Shown here piece by piece: positions 8,885 to 16,709 of a stretch of 64,000 bases of DNA. Made by a program: the position numbers and the translations under genes. Each line of letters begins with the position of its first letter. Position 1 is the first letter of the stretch. The stretch is from assembly GCA_038728585.1 (NCBI GenBank), contig JAVYTR010000009.1, positions 18,601 to 82,600 on the forward strand. Reading direction: 5' to 3'. The notes below the pieces were generated by a model that made no database searches, was not told the DNA's origin, and saw only the letters and a program-made list of their open reading frames with translations. The stretch comes from Conexivisphaerales archaeon. GTDB taxonomy: Archaea > Thermoproteota > Nitrososphaeria > Conexivisphaerales > DTJL01.

Positions 8885-9601
8885 TTACGTGCCTCTCTTG
8901 TTTCCATAGAGAAGTATGTGCAGCCTCGGACTGTATCCGAATCCATACTCTTTACACATTTCAGCTATCCATACACTTCTCGAAAGGATGGTTTCTTTAT
9001 CCACCCCTTCCGGCATCAACAGAACTTTTTCCGCAGGCAGGTTGTATCTTTTGACCAAGTCAAGAACTTCATCTATATCATTTTTTTCACAGACGACGAA
9101 CTTGAACCATGCCCTTCCTGAGCCGACAAATTCTTCAAGAGCCTCTCTGCTCACCCTTCCAGACATTTGGCTATTACTCAGTTTAGGAGACACGTTAAAG
9201 AATTCTACAACCTGAATCAGCTCTTTCAAGGGTTTGATTGTACCGTTCGTCTCCACCTCGATGCTGTAGGACATATCGTATAGATTCTTCAGAGCAGGAA
9301 GAAGCGATTGCTGGTGAAGAAGCGGCTCCCCTCCAGTTACTACAATATGTCTGCATCTGTATCTGGTCAGCTCTTTTCTTATCTGTTCAAAAGTCATGAG
9401 GCTGTAATCCTTTCCCTCCTTTGCTTCAGCCTGTCCAAGCCAGGTGTATTTGCTATCGCACCAGCTGCATGAAAGATTGCAGAAATAAGTTCTTACAAAG
9501 ACGCTTGGCCTTCCGGCATGCACACCTTCACCTTGTATGCTGTAGAATATTTCAGATATCGGTATCTTTTCCCCTCTGATGAGCCTCAGTTCAGTGACCA
9601 T
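8885..9601 (-). CDS. queE: 7-carboxy-7-deazaguanine synthase
   Basis: Radical SAM enzyme that contracts the ring of carboxytetrahydropterin on the route to preQ0 and, in archaea, archaeosine in tRNA. The N-terminal region has YSIQGEGVHAGRPSVFVR and the iron-sulfur motif CNLSCSWCD (CxxxCxxC), then VVTGGEPLLH. About 238 residues is typical. The ATG start lies just after an AT-rich region, and TTTTAATC-type bases at 9646-9653 may serve as the promoter. It is encoded divergently from the flavin prenyltransferase gene. No other queuosine or archaeosine genes are visible in the window. Confidence 0.93.
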   Translation of the reverse strand: MVTELRLIRGEKIPISEIFYSIQGEGVHAGRPSVFVRTYFCNLSCSWCDSKYTWLGQAEAKEGKDYSLMTFEQIRKELTRYRCRHIVVTGGEPLLHQQSLLPALKNLYDMSYSIEVETNGTIKPLKELIQVVEFFNVSPKLSNSQMSGRVSREALEEFVGSGRAWFKFVVCEKNDIDEVLDLVKRYNLPAEKVLLMPEGVDKETILSRSVWIAEMCKEYGFGYSPRLHILLYGNKRGT

Positions 9602-9760
9602 ACAGAAGACCAGGCCTTGAACGATTGACCCTGCTTCTTTATCTATTTTAATCTAAAATGGATTCTCTAAACCCTGTATCAAATTTGTTAAGTCAAGTCA
9701 AGTCAGCATGCTGTATCATTTTGAGCCTTAGTCTCCCTGCATACATAAAACATTTAATTA

Positions 9761-9767
9761 TTTATAC
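9761..9767 (+). promoter_or_regulatory. TATA box of the UbiX-type gene
   Basis: TTTATAC centred 25 bp before the GTG start at 9789, with no Shine-Dalgarno sequence between. This is the normal layout of a leaderless archaeal transcript. Confidence 0.6.
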
Positions 9768-9788
9768 CAGCGATTCTTTGCTCCAACT

Positions 9789-10361
9789 GTGAAATTCGTA
9801 GTTGCAATAACAGGTGCAAGCGGTTCAGTCTATGGAATAAGGGTTCTTGAGATGCTCAAAGAGTTGAAGATAGAGACCCATACAATCATAAGCAAGGCGG
9901 CACAGTTGACGCTGACATATGAAACAGGGAAGAAGATGGAAGCGGTGAAGAAGCTTGCATCTTTCTTCTACGAGGAAGACGAGTTAGATGCACCGATGGC
10001 AAGCGGCTCGTTCAAGCACGACGGGATGATGATAGTACCCTGCAGCACAAAGACGCTATCTGCAATAGCAACTGGCTACGAATCCAACCTGATAGCAAGG
10101 GCTGCGATGGTGACGCTGAAAGAGAGGAGGAAGCTTCTTCTGCTGCTGAGAGAGACTCCTCTCACCATAATACACATCAAGAACATGCTTGAAGCTGCAA
10201 CTGCTGGGGCGATAATAATGCCTGCTTCTCCTTCGTTTTACACTATGCCTTCCTCCGTGGATGAGATGGTTAGCCAAGTTGCCGGAAGGGTGCTCGACGT
10301 TATGGGGGTGCAGCATGAACTGATAAAAAGGTGGAAAGGTGCAAAGGGGGTGTCAGATTGA
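9789..10361 (+). CDS. ubiX: Flavin prenyltransferase (UbiX family)
   Basis: Joins a dimethylallyl group to FMN to make the prenylated flavin used by UbiD-type decarboxylases. The sequence starts with the flavoprotein strand-loop VVAITGASGSVYGIRVLE, continues with GSFKHDGMMIVPCSTKTLSAIATG around residues 73-95 and ends with the family block LSPRRE-like region here reading LLRETPLTIIHIKNM plus PASPSFYTMP. Length 190 fits. A UbiD partner is not in the window. The phosphoesterase gene starts 4 bp downstream, probably co-transcribed. Confidence 0.93.
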   Translation: MKFVVAITGASGSVYGIRVLEMLKELKIETHTIISKAAQLTLTYETGKKMEAVKKLASFFYEEDELDAPMASGSFKHDGMMIVPCSTKTLSAIATGYESNLIARAAMVTLKERRKLLLLLRETPLTIIHIKNMLEAATAGAIIMPASPSFYTMPSSVDEMVSQVAGRVLDVMGVQHELIKRWKGAKGVSD

Positions 10362-10364
10362 AAG

Positions 10365-11057
10365 ATGAAGTATGCCTTTCTCTCGGATATACACTCGAAT
10401 CTGGTAGCACTTCAGGCAGTGCTGAACGACCTTTCCGGAAGGGCAGACAGGATATTCGTGCTCGGAGATATTGTAGGTTATGGGCCTCAGCCTTCTGAAG
10501 TCCTCGAATGGGTCAGGTCGAACGCCGCTGCTTCGGTTCAGGGAAATCATGATTATGCTGTTGGCACTGGAGACACAGCCTGGCTCAATACTGCTGCTGC
10601 ATTCGCAGCTGAATGGACAAGGAAGATGCTCAGCTTCGAACAGCTGAACTATCTTGCATCTCTTCCCCATAAACACAGGTTTGAAGTTGACGATCAAAAG
10701 TTTCTACTTGTACATGGTAGCCCTGATGATCCCCTGCACGAATACGTCTTCCCTCAGACCCATGAATCACTTTTCGACCACTATCTGAATAAGGAGAGGG
10801 TTTCAGTATTGGCGATGGGGCATACTCACTATCCCTTTTCTAGCAATACCGAAAAAGGCACTGTATTCAACCCTGGAAGTGTCGGGCAACCCAGAGATGG
10901 AGACCCCAGGGCGAGCTATGCGATTGTAGAAGTCTCTTCAGGCGGTATCAGGGTTGAGAACAGAAGGGTTGAGTATGATATCAAACAGACTGCAGACCTG
11001 ATATACAAAGCCGGGCTTCCAAGGAAGTTCGGGGACAGACTCTTTCAGGGAGTCTGA
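10365..11057 (+). CDS. Calcineurin-like metallophosphoesterase
   Basis: Two-metal phosphoesterase of the YfcE/MJ0936-like group. All metal motifs are visible: DIHSN near residue 8, GDIVGYGP, GNHD, HGSPDDP, and GHTH, followed by NPGSVGQPRDGDP. The protein is soluble and 230 residues long. Members act on phosphodiesters or nucleotides; the true substrate cannot be read from sequence. It follows the flavin prenyltransferase closely on the same strand, and its 3' end overlaps the convergent cgi121 by 13 bp. Confidence 0.88.
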   Translation: MKYAFLSDIHSNLVALQAVLNDLSGRADRIFVLGDIVGYGPQPSEVLEWVRSNAAASVQGNHDYAVGTGDTAWLNTAAAFAAEWTRKMLSFEQLNYLASLPHKHRFEVDDQKFLLVHGSPDDPLHEYVFPQTHESLFDHYLNKERVSVLAMGHTHYPFSSNTEKGTVFNPGSVGQPRDGDPRASYAIVEVSSGGIRVENRRVEYDIKQTADLIYKAGLPRKFGDRLFQGV

Positions 11058-11524
11058 GCCTTTGCTCTAGGTTTAAACCTGTCAACACCGACCATCGCAG
11101 CTCTGCTTATGGCGTAGTCGTCATCATCCGACTTGTCAGGCAAGTCGTAAGCATTCTTTGCATCTTTCAAGCCTTTCATCAACAAAGGCAGTGCATCTTC
11201 TACTTTGTCCTTATCTCCTGCGATGACTAGGTATGCTTTGCTACCTCTCTTTGCCCCTGCAACTGACACTGCTCTTTCTATCTGGTCTTCTCCAGCTATC
11301 CTCATCAGAAGCTCTACTCCCATATCTCTGGCAAGAGACTGACAAGTCCTTCTAGCATATAGAGTCTGATAGAGAGTCGTCCTGACTTGGTTAATGCTTT
11401 TTATAAAAGCTGGGTCGAAAGATTGGATGAACAACTCGTTGAACTTCTGTCTAAGGCTTTTCAGTTCGTCCTGAGGAGAATGAGATGCAGTATAGCTGAT
11501 CAGCCTTACGTCAAGTCTTTCCAA
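11045..11524 (-). CDS. cgi121: KEOPS complex subunit Cgi121
   Basis: Subunit of the KEOPS complex that makes the universal t6A modification at position 37 of ANN-decoding tRNAs; Cgi121 binds the tRNA 3' CCA end. The family signature is visible as FDPAFIKSINQVRTTLYQTL, then the GVELLMRIAGEDQIERAVSVAG block with the conserved RxAGxxQI. Length 159 is typical. The start is TTG preceded by GGTGG, three bases after the MoaD-like gene's stop, so the two are co-translated. The other KEOPS genes are not in the window. Confidence 0.85.
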   Translation of the reverse strand: MERLDVRLISYTASHSPQDELKSLRQKFNELFIQSFDPAFIKSINQVRTTLYQTLYARRTCQSLARDMGVELLMRIAGEDQIERAVSVAGAKRGSKAYLVIAGDKDKVEDALPLLMKGLKDAKNAYDLPDKSDDDDYAISRAAMVGVDRFKPRAKAQTP

Positions 11525-11527
11525 TGA

Positions 11528-11767
11528 CTAGCCACCATGCACAACGGGTAAGAGTACCACGCTATCCTGTTCAGACAGTTGACAGTTGCCTTCAATGGCA
11601 CTTAGCTCTGTCCCGTTAAGAAGAATTACAAGCTCTCCCCTTTTTTTCATGTCAAGTACATTACTGGGAAGTGATTGCAAGAGGTCATCTAGACTCTTGG
11701 CTTCAAAAATCCTCGATGCCCAACCGCATTCTTTGGCAGCGACACCAATTGCCTTCACAGTCACCAT
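11528..11767 (-). CDS. MoaD/ThiS-type ubiquitin-like sulfur carrier (SAMP-like)
   Basis: A 79-residue beta-grasp protein ending in Gly-Gly (VVHGG), the tail that is adenylated and loaded with sulfur or conjugated to lysines by E1-like enzymes. It could serve molybdopterin synthesis, tRNA thiolation or protein tagging. The ATG at 11767 is chosen because GGAGGTGG sits just before it; a longer frame to 11782 would place that Shine-Dalgarno sequence inside the gene. It is followed by cgi121 within three bases. A link to tRNA modification is suggested only by this neighbour. Confidence 0.8.
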   Translation of the reverse strand: MVTVKAIGVAAKECGWASRIFEAKSLDDLLQSLPSNVLDMKKRGELVILLNGTELSAIEGNCQLSEQDSVVLLPVVHGG

Positions 11768-11816
11768 TGCTTCCACCTCCACCCTAGCAGGATAAATCGC
11801 TTCTGCCTATTTTGCT

Positions 11817-12668
11817 CTATTCGTATGTAAACAGCGTTTCGTTGTACACTCTGCCTTGATATGAAGAGCCAGGTTTTAGCAAAGTCACCTTTCTCTTCTC
11901 AAGCATCCTTTCAAGTTCGGAATTGGCTTTAGCCTCGTCTCCCTGAAGCAGATTTTGTAGAGGGAAGTTGACCCCAACCGGTCTTACCGGGATTTCATGT
12001 CTTGTGCTCTTCGCAGGGAATAGGTCACCTGACTTTGCAGATTCAACTATTTGTTCCTTTCTAGGTGCCCTGGGATAAAGAAAACATCTCTTCGACTCAA
12101 TCAGCTCTTCAACCCTGTTATCTGCTACGATGCTGACCTCTATACCTTTTGCATTCAGAACTCTGTCGAATCTTCTTACAAGACCCTTGGGGAATGAGTC
12201 TGCTCCTTCAGATTGTGAATCTAGAGCTAGGCCAAATGCCTCGTTGCCTGATACAAGGACAGCACTAGCCTTTCCTTTATCAACGACTTTCATGGCAATG
12301 CGAGTTTCAAGATGTTGGGTGGCTCCGATTTCCTCAGCTATACTTCTGCATGCTGCTGAATTTCCCTCAAGCATTCTGAGCCATCTGCCGACCCTGATTC
12401 TTGTATCGTTGTAGTCGACAAAGCACACAACACAGAGTCTGGCACCTATCGTTTCGAGCGATTTATACCTGTGCATCCCATCGAGAATCACTCCAGTTGC
12501 TCTGTCAACTATGATCGGGTCTCTCTGCATCGAATCCCTTACTATAGCATCTGAAAGAGTGGTGACTTCATCATGCAAGGTTTCTTCATGCGGAAAGAGG
12601 CCCTTCAGAGGAGATACAGCAATGTCTGCCTTGAATCCCTTGAATTCAAGGATAGTATGCTGAGTCAA
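11817..12668 (-). CDS. ParB/sulfiredoxin-fold protein, SerK-like free serine kinase
   Basis: The N-terminal half has the ParB/Srx phosphotransfer fold: LFPHEETLHDEVTTL, then DPIIVDRATGVILDGMHRYKSL. This layout (HEE followed by DGMHR) matches the archaeal serine kinase SerK, which phosphorylates free L-serine with ADP or ATP as an entry to cysteine synthesis. The C-terminal half of about 150 residues has no motif I recognise. The start is TTG overlapping the S17e stop in a TTGA arrangement, so it is translationally coupled to the ribosomal protein gene. A DNA-binding ParB role is unlikely, since no HTH region is evident. Confidence 0.65.
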   Translation of the reverse strand: MTQHTILEFKGFKADIAVSPLKGLFPHEETLHDEVTTLSDAIVRDSMQRDPIIVDRATGVILDGMHRYKSLETIGARLCVVCFVDYNDTRIRVGRWLRMLEGNSAACRSIAEEIGATQHLETRIAMKVVDKGKASAVLVSGNEAFGLALDSQSEGADSFPKGLVRRFDRVLNAKGIEVSIVADNRVEELIESKRCFLYPRAPRKEQIVESAKSGDLFPAKSTRHEIPVRPVGVNFPLQNLLQGDEAKANSELERMLEKRKVTLLKPGSSYQGRVYNETLFTYE

Positions 12669-12904
12669 CTCGCAGGTGCTGCACCTTTAACTTCAACCTG
12701 CTCCTTCTTCTCCTCTCCTTCCTTCTTCTCCTCTTCCTTCAGCTTGAAGTACCTTGTTATGTAGCCTGCAATTTCGTTTCTGAGTGACTTCGACCTGAAA
12801 ATAGCTAACTCAGTCAGTACCTTTTTGTTAGCTTCATAATCTGATGTAAATTTATCTGGAAACTGGTTGATCAGCTCTGTTGCCAGCCTCCTTACCCTGT
12901 TCAT
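12665..12904 (-). CDS. rps17e: 30S ribosomal protein S17e
   Basis: Small-subunit ribosomal protein found in archaea and eukaryotes only. The sequence MNRVRRLATELINQFPDKFT and the following SKSLRNEIAGYITRY segment are the standard S17e features. The tail of about 20 residues is rich in Lys, Glu and Ala. It is 79 residues long with an ATG start and is followed by the SerK-like gene with a 4-base overlap. Confidence 0.93.
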   Translation of the reverse strand: MNRVRRLATELINQFPDKFTSDYEANKKVLTELAIFRSKSLRNEIAGYITRYFKLKEEEKKEGEEKKEQVEVKGAAPAS

Positions 12905-12949
12905 TCCAGAACACTCGCCTCAGCTTCATATTTTGAGTATTTAAAACTC

Positions 12950-13687
12950 TTATTGATGGATTGGTCTTTTGATATACCTGCTGAAATTCAGCTCAATCTC
13001 TTTTTCTATTTCTACCGCGTCAGATTTTTTCAAAAAGCTTATCGAAAAGACTACGCTGGAAATAAACCTGGAATCGGTCTCAGCGCCTTCAAAGCAGCCC
13101 GAATATCTGACTGGGGCATCGGATTCTGTAAGGATATTCTCCAGCGGGCATTTGATCATCAGCTTCTGCAATCTTTTGGAATAAACGCTGGCTGGCCCAA
13201 ACCCGACAAAATAACCCTTATCACACACTCTTGTAAGCTCGGAATCTGTTCCATCGAACCAGTGGAAGAGCACCCCCTGCAGCCTATAGCTATCGAGAAT
13301 CTCAATGATATCCTTCAGCCTTCCTCGCGAATGCAAATTGACAGGCTTTGACAATCTTTCAGCCATCTCTAGCTGTTGTCTGAAATTTTCTATAACAGAT
13401 TGTTCCTCAACTCTTCTGTCAAGACCTATTTCACCTACACCATCTATAAGCTCTGACTGAGCAGTTATCAGTTTCAAAACCTCGCTTATATCGCTCTGTT
13501 CAGAGTTTGGATGTAGGCCGATAAAGGCAAAAACAGCCTCACTCATCTCTCTTTTTAGTCTCAACACTTCGGCCGCATCCTGCGATGAAGTCGAATTGAT
13601 TGCAACACGAAGCTCTCCCCTCTTAATAAACTCCTTAACATTAAGCAGATGATCGCCCGTATGGACATGTGCGTCTATAAGACCCAT
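12950..13687 (-). CDS. TatD-family metal-dependent hydrolase
   Basis: Member of the TatD amidohydrolase family, often DNases or tRNA/DNA end-trimming enzymes. It opens with IDAHVHTGDHL (the HxH metal pair), has GEIGLDRR near residue 90 with the metal glutamate, VNLHSRG, FHWFDG, and the final ESDAP near residue 195. Length 245 fits. The ATG start has no Shine-Dalgarno sequence and lies 26 bp from a symmetric TATA element shared with the divergent histone gene. Confidence 0.88.
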   Translation of the reverse strand: MGLIDAHVHTGDHLLNVKEFIKRGELRVAINSTSSQDAAEVLRLKREMSEAVFAFIGLHPNSEQSDISEVLKLITAQSELIDGVGEIGLDRRVEEQSVIENFRQQLEMAERLSKPVNLHSRGRLKDIIEILDSYRLQGVLFHWFDGTDSELTRVCDKGYFVGFGPASVYSKRLQKLMIKCPLENILTESDAPVRYSGCFEGAETDSRFISSVVFSISFLKKSDAVEIEKEIELNFSRYIKRPIHQ

Positions 13688-13709
13688 AGCACCTATAGCT
13701 CAGACGTAG

Positions 13710-13716
13710 TTATATA
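13710..13716. promoter_or_regulatory. Shared bidirectional TATA box of the TatD gene and the histone gene
   Basis: TTATATA (part of GTTATATAC, read as GTATATAAC on the other strand) is centred at about 13713. It is 26 bp from the ATG of the TatD gene on the minus strand and 27 bp from the ATG of the histone gene on the plus strand. Both genes lack a Shine-Dalgarno sequence. One near-palindromic TBP site therefore fits both leaderless starts. Confidence 0.6.
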
Positions 13717-13739
13717 CCTGTGTCTGACAAAGCGGTCGC

Positions 13740-13961
13740 ATGTCGGAAACAGAGTTTGGGGCAGCAGGAATCTACAGAATCCTGAAGAAGGCAGGAGCTG
13801 AAAGAGTTGGTGATGATGCCGTGATCGAGCTGAGAACGGCCTTGGAAGATATAGGCATGAAAATAAGCGTGAAGGCGGTTGAGCTTGCTTTGCACGCCGG
13901 CAGGAAGACTGTCAGAGGAAATGATGTAAGATTAGCTGTAAAGACGTTCCTGGAAAGATGA
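13740..13961 (+). CDS. Archaeal histone
   Basis: A 73-residue histone-fold protein that wraps DNA as dimers and higher assemblies. Three helices are visible: the region around IYRILKKAGAERVGDDAVIEL, then the long central helix ALEDIGMKISVKAVELALHAGRK (with the loop KTVRGNDVRLAV that carries the conserved RxTVxxxD-like contact, here KTVRGNDV). It has no tail. It starts 27 bp after the shared TATA box, so the message is leaderless. Its presence next to Alba in one genome argues against a typical Sulfolobales-type crenarchaeote. Confidence 0.93.
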   Translation: MSETEFGAAGIYRILKKAGAERVGDDAVIELRTALEDIGMKISVKAVELALHAGRKTVRGNDVRLAVKTFLER

Positions 13962-14056
13962 TGTGCAGAGAAGAGAAGCTAATATGCTGACATGTTATAC
14001 AACAAAGAATTAAAAATGACACCATGACCGGGTGTAGTCGGTGCTCCGGTAGTATA

Positions 14057-14071
14057 CCTCATGGGCTGAAA
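14057..14071 (+). other. Probable tRNA intron or D-loop insertion
   Basis: Fifteen bases that interrupt the D-loop of tRNA-Glu. The repeated A at the borders leaves the exact cut at 14056/14071 or 14057/14072. GGGC at 14063-14066 can pair with GTCC at 14072-14075 around the 3' border, giving a small hairpin. This could form part of a relaxed splicing motif, but I could not build the full four-base-pair central helix expected of a strict archaeal motif. Confidence 0.5.
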
Positions 14072-14116
14072 GTCCGGTCAAGTATCTCGGCCTCTCGAGC
14101 CGATAACCCGGGTTCA

Positions 14117-14135
14117 AATCCCGGCCGGAGCACCA
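14117..14135 (+). repeat. Putative left attachment site (tRNA-Glu 3' end)
   Basis: The last 19 bases of the tRNA gene recur with two mismatches at 16814-16832. A broken integrase starts immediately downstream, which is the usual arrangement when an element has recombined into a tRNA 3' end. Confidence 0.5.
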
Positions 14136-14141
14136 TAACCC

Positions 14142-14551
14142 ATGCGTTCAAATCCCCACCTTAATCCAGCACCTGCGTTAAAAGCCGTTCAATCGCATTG
14201 TGTCATGAACTCCGCAGACGGCATCTGCAACTATGATTATTCTCTTTCTCATGCGAAGAAACTACTTCATGATTTTGTTTCTATAAATCAGGGAGACAAA
14301 GAATTGTTCGTTGATCCTGTAGAACATCTGGCTTCTTGTGGAGTATCGAAGGGCAGGCTGGCCAAGTACATCTACCATCTAAAAAATTGCCTTGATTCTG
14401 CTTAGTTTAGAAGCCGAGAGAGCTTCTAGGCAAGATACAGAGAGGTTGATGAACAGACTGCTTTCATCGAACTATACTCCAAGCACAATCGGCGACTATG
14501 TACTCGACCTGAAGACATTCTTCAAATTCGTCAAATATGGCAACTTAACTT
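14142..14551 (+). pseudogene. Tyrosine recombinase (integrase), broken N-terminal remnant
   Basis: Two overlapping frames together give the N-terminal core-binding part of an archaeal integrase. The first (14142-14405) contains FVDPVEHLASCGVSKGRLAKYIYHLKN. The second continues one base off from about 14383, within a run of six A, with DTERLMNRLLSSNYTPSTIGDYVLDLKTFF, and stops at 14549-14551. The catalytic Arg-His-Arg-Tyr domain is missing. The gene starts almost at the tRNA-Glu 3' end, as expected for an element inserted there. Frameshift and truncation both mark it as dead. The family call rests on the pattern of the helical SAM-like domain. Confidence 0.65.
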
Positions 14552-15245
14552 AGACAGAGACGCTCCATAAGGCCCAGAACATAGGACTGACGATCTAAGG
14601 TGATACCTGCATTGCGCATTCGAATTCATGAATCAGGAAGTCGATTCAAGTCGGAGGAATCCTGTGATCTTGACGCGCTAAACGTTTCTTTTCCTCTTAG
14701 CACGCCTTCCCAGGGGGACCCGCTAGAAGACAAAGAGCCAGCTTCCTCAAAGTCGCGCGCTAAATACTCGATTCCCATTGATAATTGTCCTACCCAATAG
14801 GGAAAAGACACACCAACAGAAATTGAATTTATCGCCAGAGTTGTGGTAGTTCGAATGAAGAGACAAGGCTTCCCTGACACGTTGGCAAGGTGCCATCAGG
14901 ACGATAATGCCATTCATATGCTGGAGCGGTAGTTGTCTCTGAGATTCAAAAAGATTACTCGTGCTTTGACTTTCCGAAAAGATCTTCCCACTGTTCACAT
15001 TATTAATGAGGCTCGAAAAATCAAAGCGTAAGTATTAATCATACGATGGATGGCCATTGGAATTCTCACGCCGCGGAGCTGTATACCGTGCCTGTGGTTT
15101 CGACTCGGCTATTCGCTTCCTTTCTCAAGATTTCAATCATTCGACCTTTGTCCCATTGCTTGTTACGCGTTATGCGGTAGAATGTTACGTAATCTAGCTT
15201 TGGAATCTTTAAATATGGGTTTAGGGTTGAAAAATTGATAACGAC
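14552..15245. other. Gene-free stretch inside the decayed element
   Basis: Only short frames broken by stops occur on either strand. I recognise no catalytic half of the integrase and no other protein. A TTTAAATA element at 15208-15215 is the probable TATA box of the secreted-protein gene that follows. Confidence 0.5.
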
Positions 15246-16709
15246 ATGGCAAGGGGCAGTTTTGAACTAGCTTCGACAGTAGTTCTCTTGCTGCTCCTCG
15301 TAGTCGGGCTAATTTCGGGAATGTGGCTTGTTCCAGGTCTGCAAGTAAATTCTCATGCATACACCTCTAATTCTGTAACAACCTTCTCTGGTGGCACAGC
15401 AACTTCGCAGCATCCTGGTACACTGCTTCCTGGGTTCATCACAGCAACTTCCCAGCATCCTGGTACACTGCTTCCTGGGTTCATCACAGCAACTTCCCAG
15501 CATCCTGGTACACTGCTTCCTGGGTTCATCACAGCAACTTCCCAGCATCCTGGTACACTACTTCCAGGAACCGCCTCGAGTTCTTCTTCTGTCGATTGGG
15601 CAATCGGGGGATACAGTACGAGCACAGGTAATTCAATCGAAAGCACTGCTTGGGACAATCTTCCATCAAACCCAAGTTTGACTGGCGTGAATTACGTTCT
15701 TTTCATGGTCAATGACCCGTTTGCGAGCGTCGGTACACTAAACTATCAAGGAACAGTCTATACGATAATTGGCGTTGTTTTTCAAGGAATGATCCTTTAT
15801 TCACCTTCGACTTCCTACGCTTATCCTGACATGACAGTTATCTTCCTAATCAAATATGGAACAAACACTTACTTGGCATATAATTCATCTTCATGGGGAA
15901 ATACAAATCTCGGTTCTGGGAAGATGACAGATTCAATAAGCTATACGACCTACAATGGCGTGACTGGTTGGTGGTGGTATATCACAACCTCGGGGAGCAC
16001 TTATTACATCATGGCGATTACCTCTTCTGGGTTTTATTACAACATGGAACCAACAGGCACCACGGAGACTCCGAGTGGATTTACTTTTACTATTACAAGT
16101 GTTGGGTCCACTTCCAGTCAACAAAGTGGGGCCGACGACACTTTTGACCCGTCAGTAGCGATAGAAGTAAACGAAACAACATCTGGCAATTTTCTAAGCG
16201 ATAATCCTTTCTTCGATGCTGAAGCCAATGTTGGAAGCGGTCAGTTCTACTATTTGGGGTTCCCGTCGACCTCTGATTTCAATATTGGTCAAAACAGTCC
16301 GCCCTCTTCGGCATACGCATCTGGAGTCAAGATAGGTGCAAAGTATTACGACGAGTTTGGTACATCTTCTGGAATAGACAATTACATGCATACCTATCAG
16401 AACATTGCTGATTCGGTTGAGACACAAACCGTAACCACCGATCTCCCCAATCTTAACATTCCCTACTACTACCTCACAATGTCTGGAACTGGGAAAGGTT
16501 CTTGGTCTCTCAGCCCCGGTGATGGTTGGACAAACAACGGGCAGTTGATACAAATAACCGCTACTCCAATCGGTTGCACCACTTTCAACAAGTGGACAGG
16601 TTCAGGGACCGGTTCTTACACGGGGACGAATAACCCCGCAACTATTACGATGAATAGTAACATTTCGGAAGTTGGTTCCTTCAGTAACTACTGCTCTCCG
16701 ATAGGATGA
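15246..16709 (+). CDS. Secreted or cell-surface protein with tandem 15-residue repeats and a C-terminal InlB-B-like domain
   Basis: A 487-residue exported protein of unknown function. Residues 5-30 are a hydrophobic signal or anchor. Residues about 51-110 hold three and a half copies of ATSQHPGTLLPGFIT. The middle is rich in Ser, Thr, Gly, Tyr and Trp with many Asn-X-Ser/Thr sites and looks like a beta-sandwich surface domain. The last 70 residues (GSWSLSPGDGWTNNGQLI, then TATPIGCTTFNKWTGSG) match the bacterial-repeat or InlB B-repeat-like fold common in archaeal surface proteins. It lies between the tRNA-Glu and its degenerate copy, so it may be cargo of the former element. Confidence 0.65.
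   Translation: MARGSFELASTVVLLLLLVVGLISGMWLVPGLQVNSHAYTSNSVTTFSGGTATSQHPGTLLPGFITATSQHPGTLLPGFITATSQHPGTLLPGFITATSQHPGTLLPGTASSSSSVDWAIGGYSTSTGNSIESTAWDNLPSNPSLTGVNYVLFMVNDPFASVGTLNYQGTVYTIIGVVFQGMILYSPSTSYAYPDMTVIFLIKYGTNTYLAYNSSSWGNTNLGSGKMTDSISYTTYNGVTGWWWYITTSGSTYYIMAITSSGFYYNMEPTGTTETPSGFTFTITSVGSTSSQQSGADDTFDPSVAIEVNETTSGNFLSDNPFFDAEANVGSGQFYYLGFPSTSDFNIGQNSPPSSAYASGVKIGAKYYDEFGTSSGIDNYMHTYQNIADSVETQTVTTDLPNLNIPYYYLTMSGTGKGSWSLSPGDGWTNNGQLIQITATPIGCTTFNKWTGSGTGSYTGTNNPATITMNSNISEVGSFSNYCSPIG
15396..15572 (+). repeat. 45-bp in-frame tandem repeat array
   Basis: Three near-identical 45-bp units start at 15396, 15441 and 15486, and a partial fourth starts at 15531 and fades near 15565. 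Unit one differs by a single base (CG for CC). Each unit adds 15 residues to the secreted protein. Near identity at the DNA level shows recent amplification. Confidence 0.9.

Larger units (their letters stand above)
14043..14135 (+). tRNA. tRNA-Glu (anticodon CTC) with a 15-nt insert in the D-loop
   Basis: The acceptor stem is GCTCCGG (14043-14049) with CCGGAGC (14125-14131), followed by A and an encoded CCA (14133-14135). The anticodon stem TCGGC/GCCGA encloses CTCTCGA with anticodon CTC at 14094-14096. The T stem CCGGG/CCCGG encloses TTCAAAT. The D stem GTAT (14052-14055) pairs with GTAT (14082-14085). Between them lies CCTCATGGGCTGAAA at 14057-14071, which ordinary archaeal tRNA-Glu lacks; removing it gives a normal D-loop. 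It is probably an intron at a non-canonical site, although a perfect bulge-helix-bulge was not found. Confidence 0.9.

Noticed and set aside
14026..14042. Upstream GGGTGTAGTCGGT resembling a tRNA-Glu D-arm, hinting at a permuted or split tRNA
   Set aside because: The local sequence already forms a complete tRNA in normal order; the upstream match is short and lacks paired stems.
14626..14998. Two overlapping minus-strand frames in the decayed element
   Set aside because: They show no recognisable domain and no promoter or ribosome-binding signal; region better viewed as non-coding remnant.
15309..15548. Minus-strand frame with repeated Cys-rich units opposite the secreted protein
   Set aside because: It is the antisense reading of the tandem repeats; it has no independent start signal or family.
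15396..15572. CRISPR-like regular spacing of repeats
   Set aside because: The units are contiguous with no unique spacers and translate in frame as a protein repeat.
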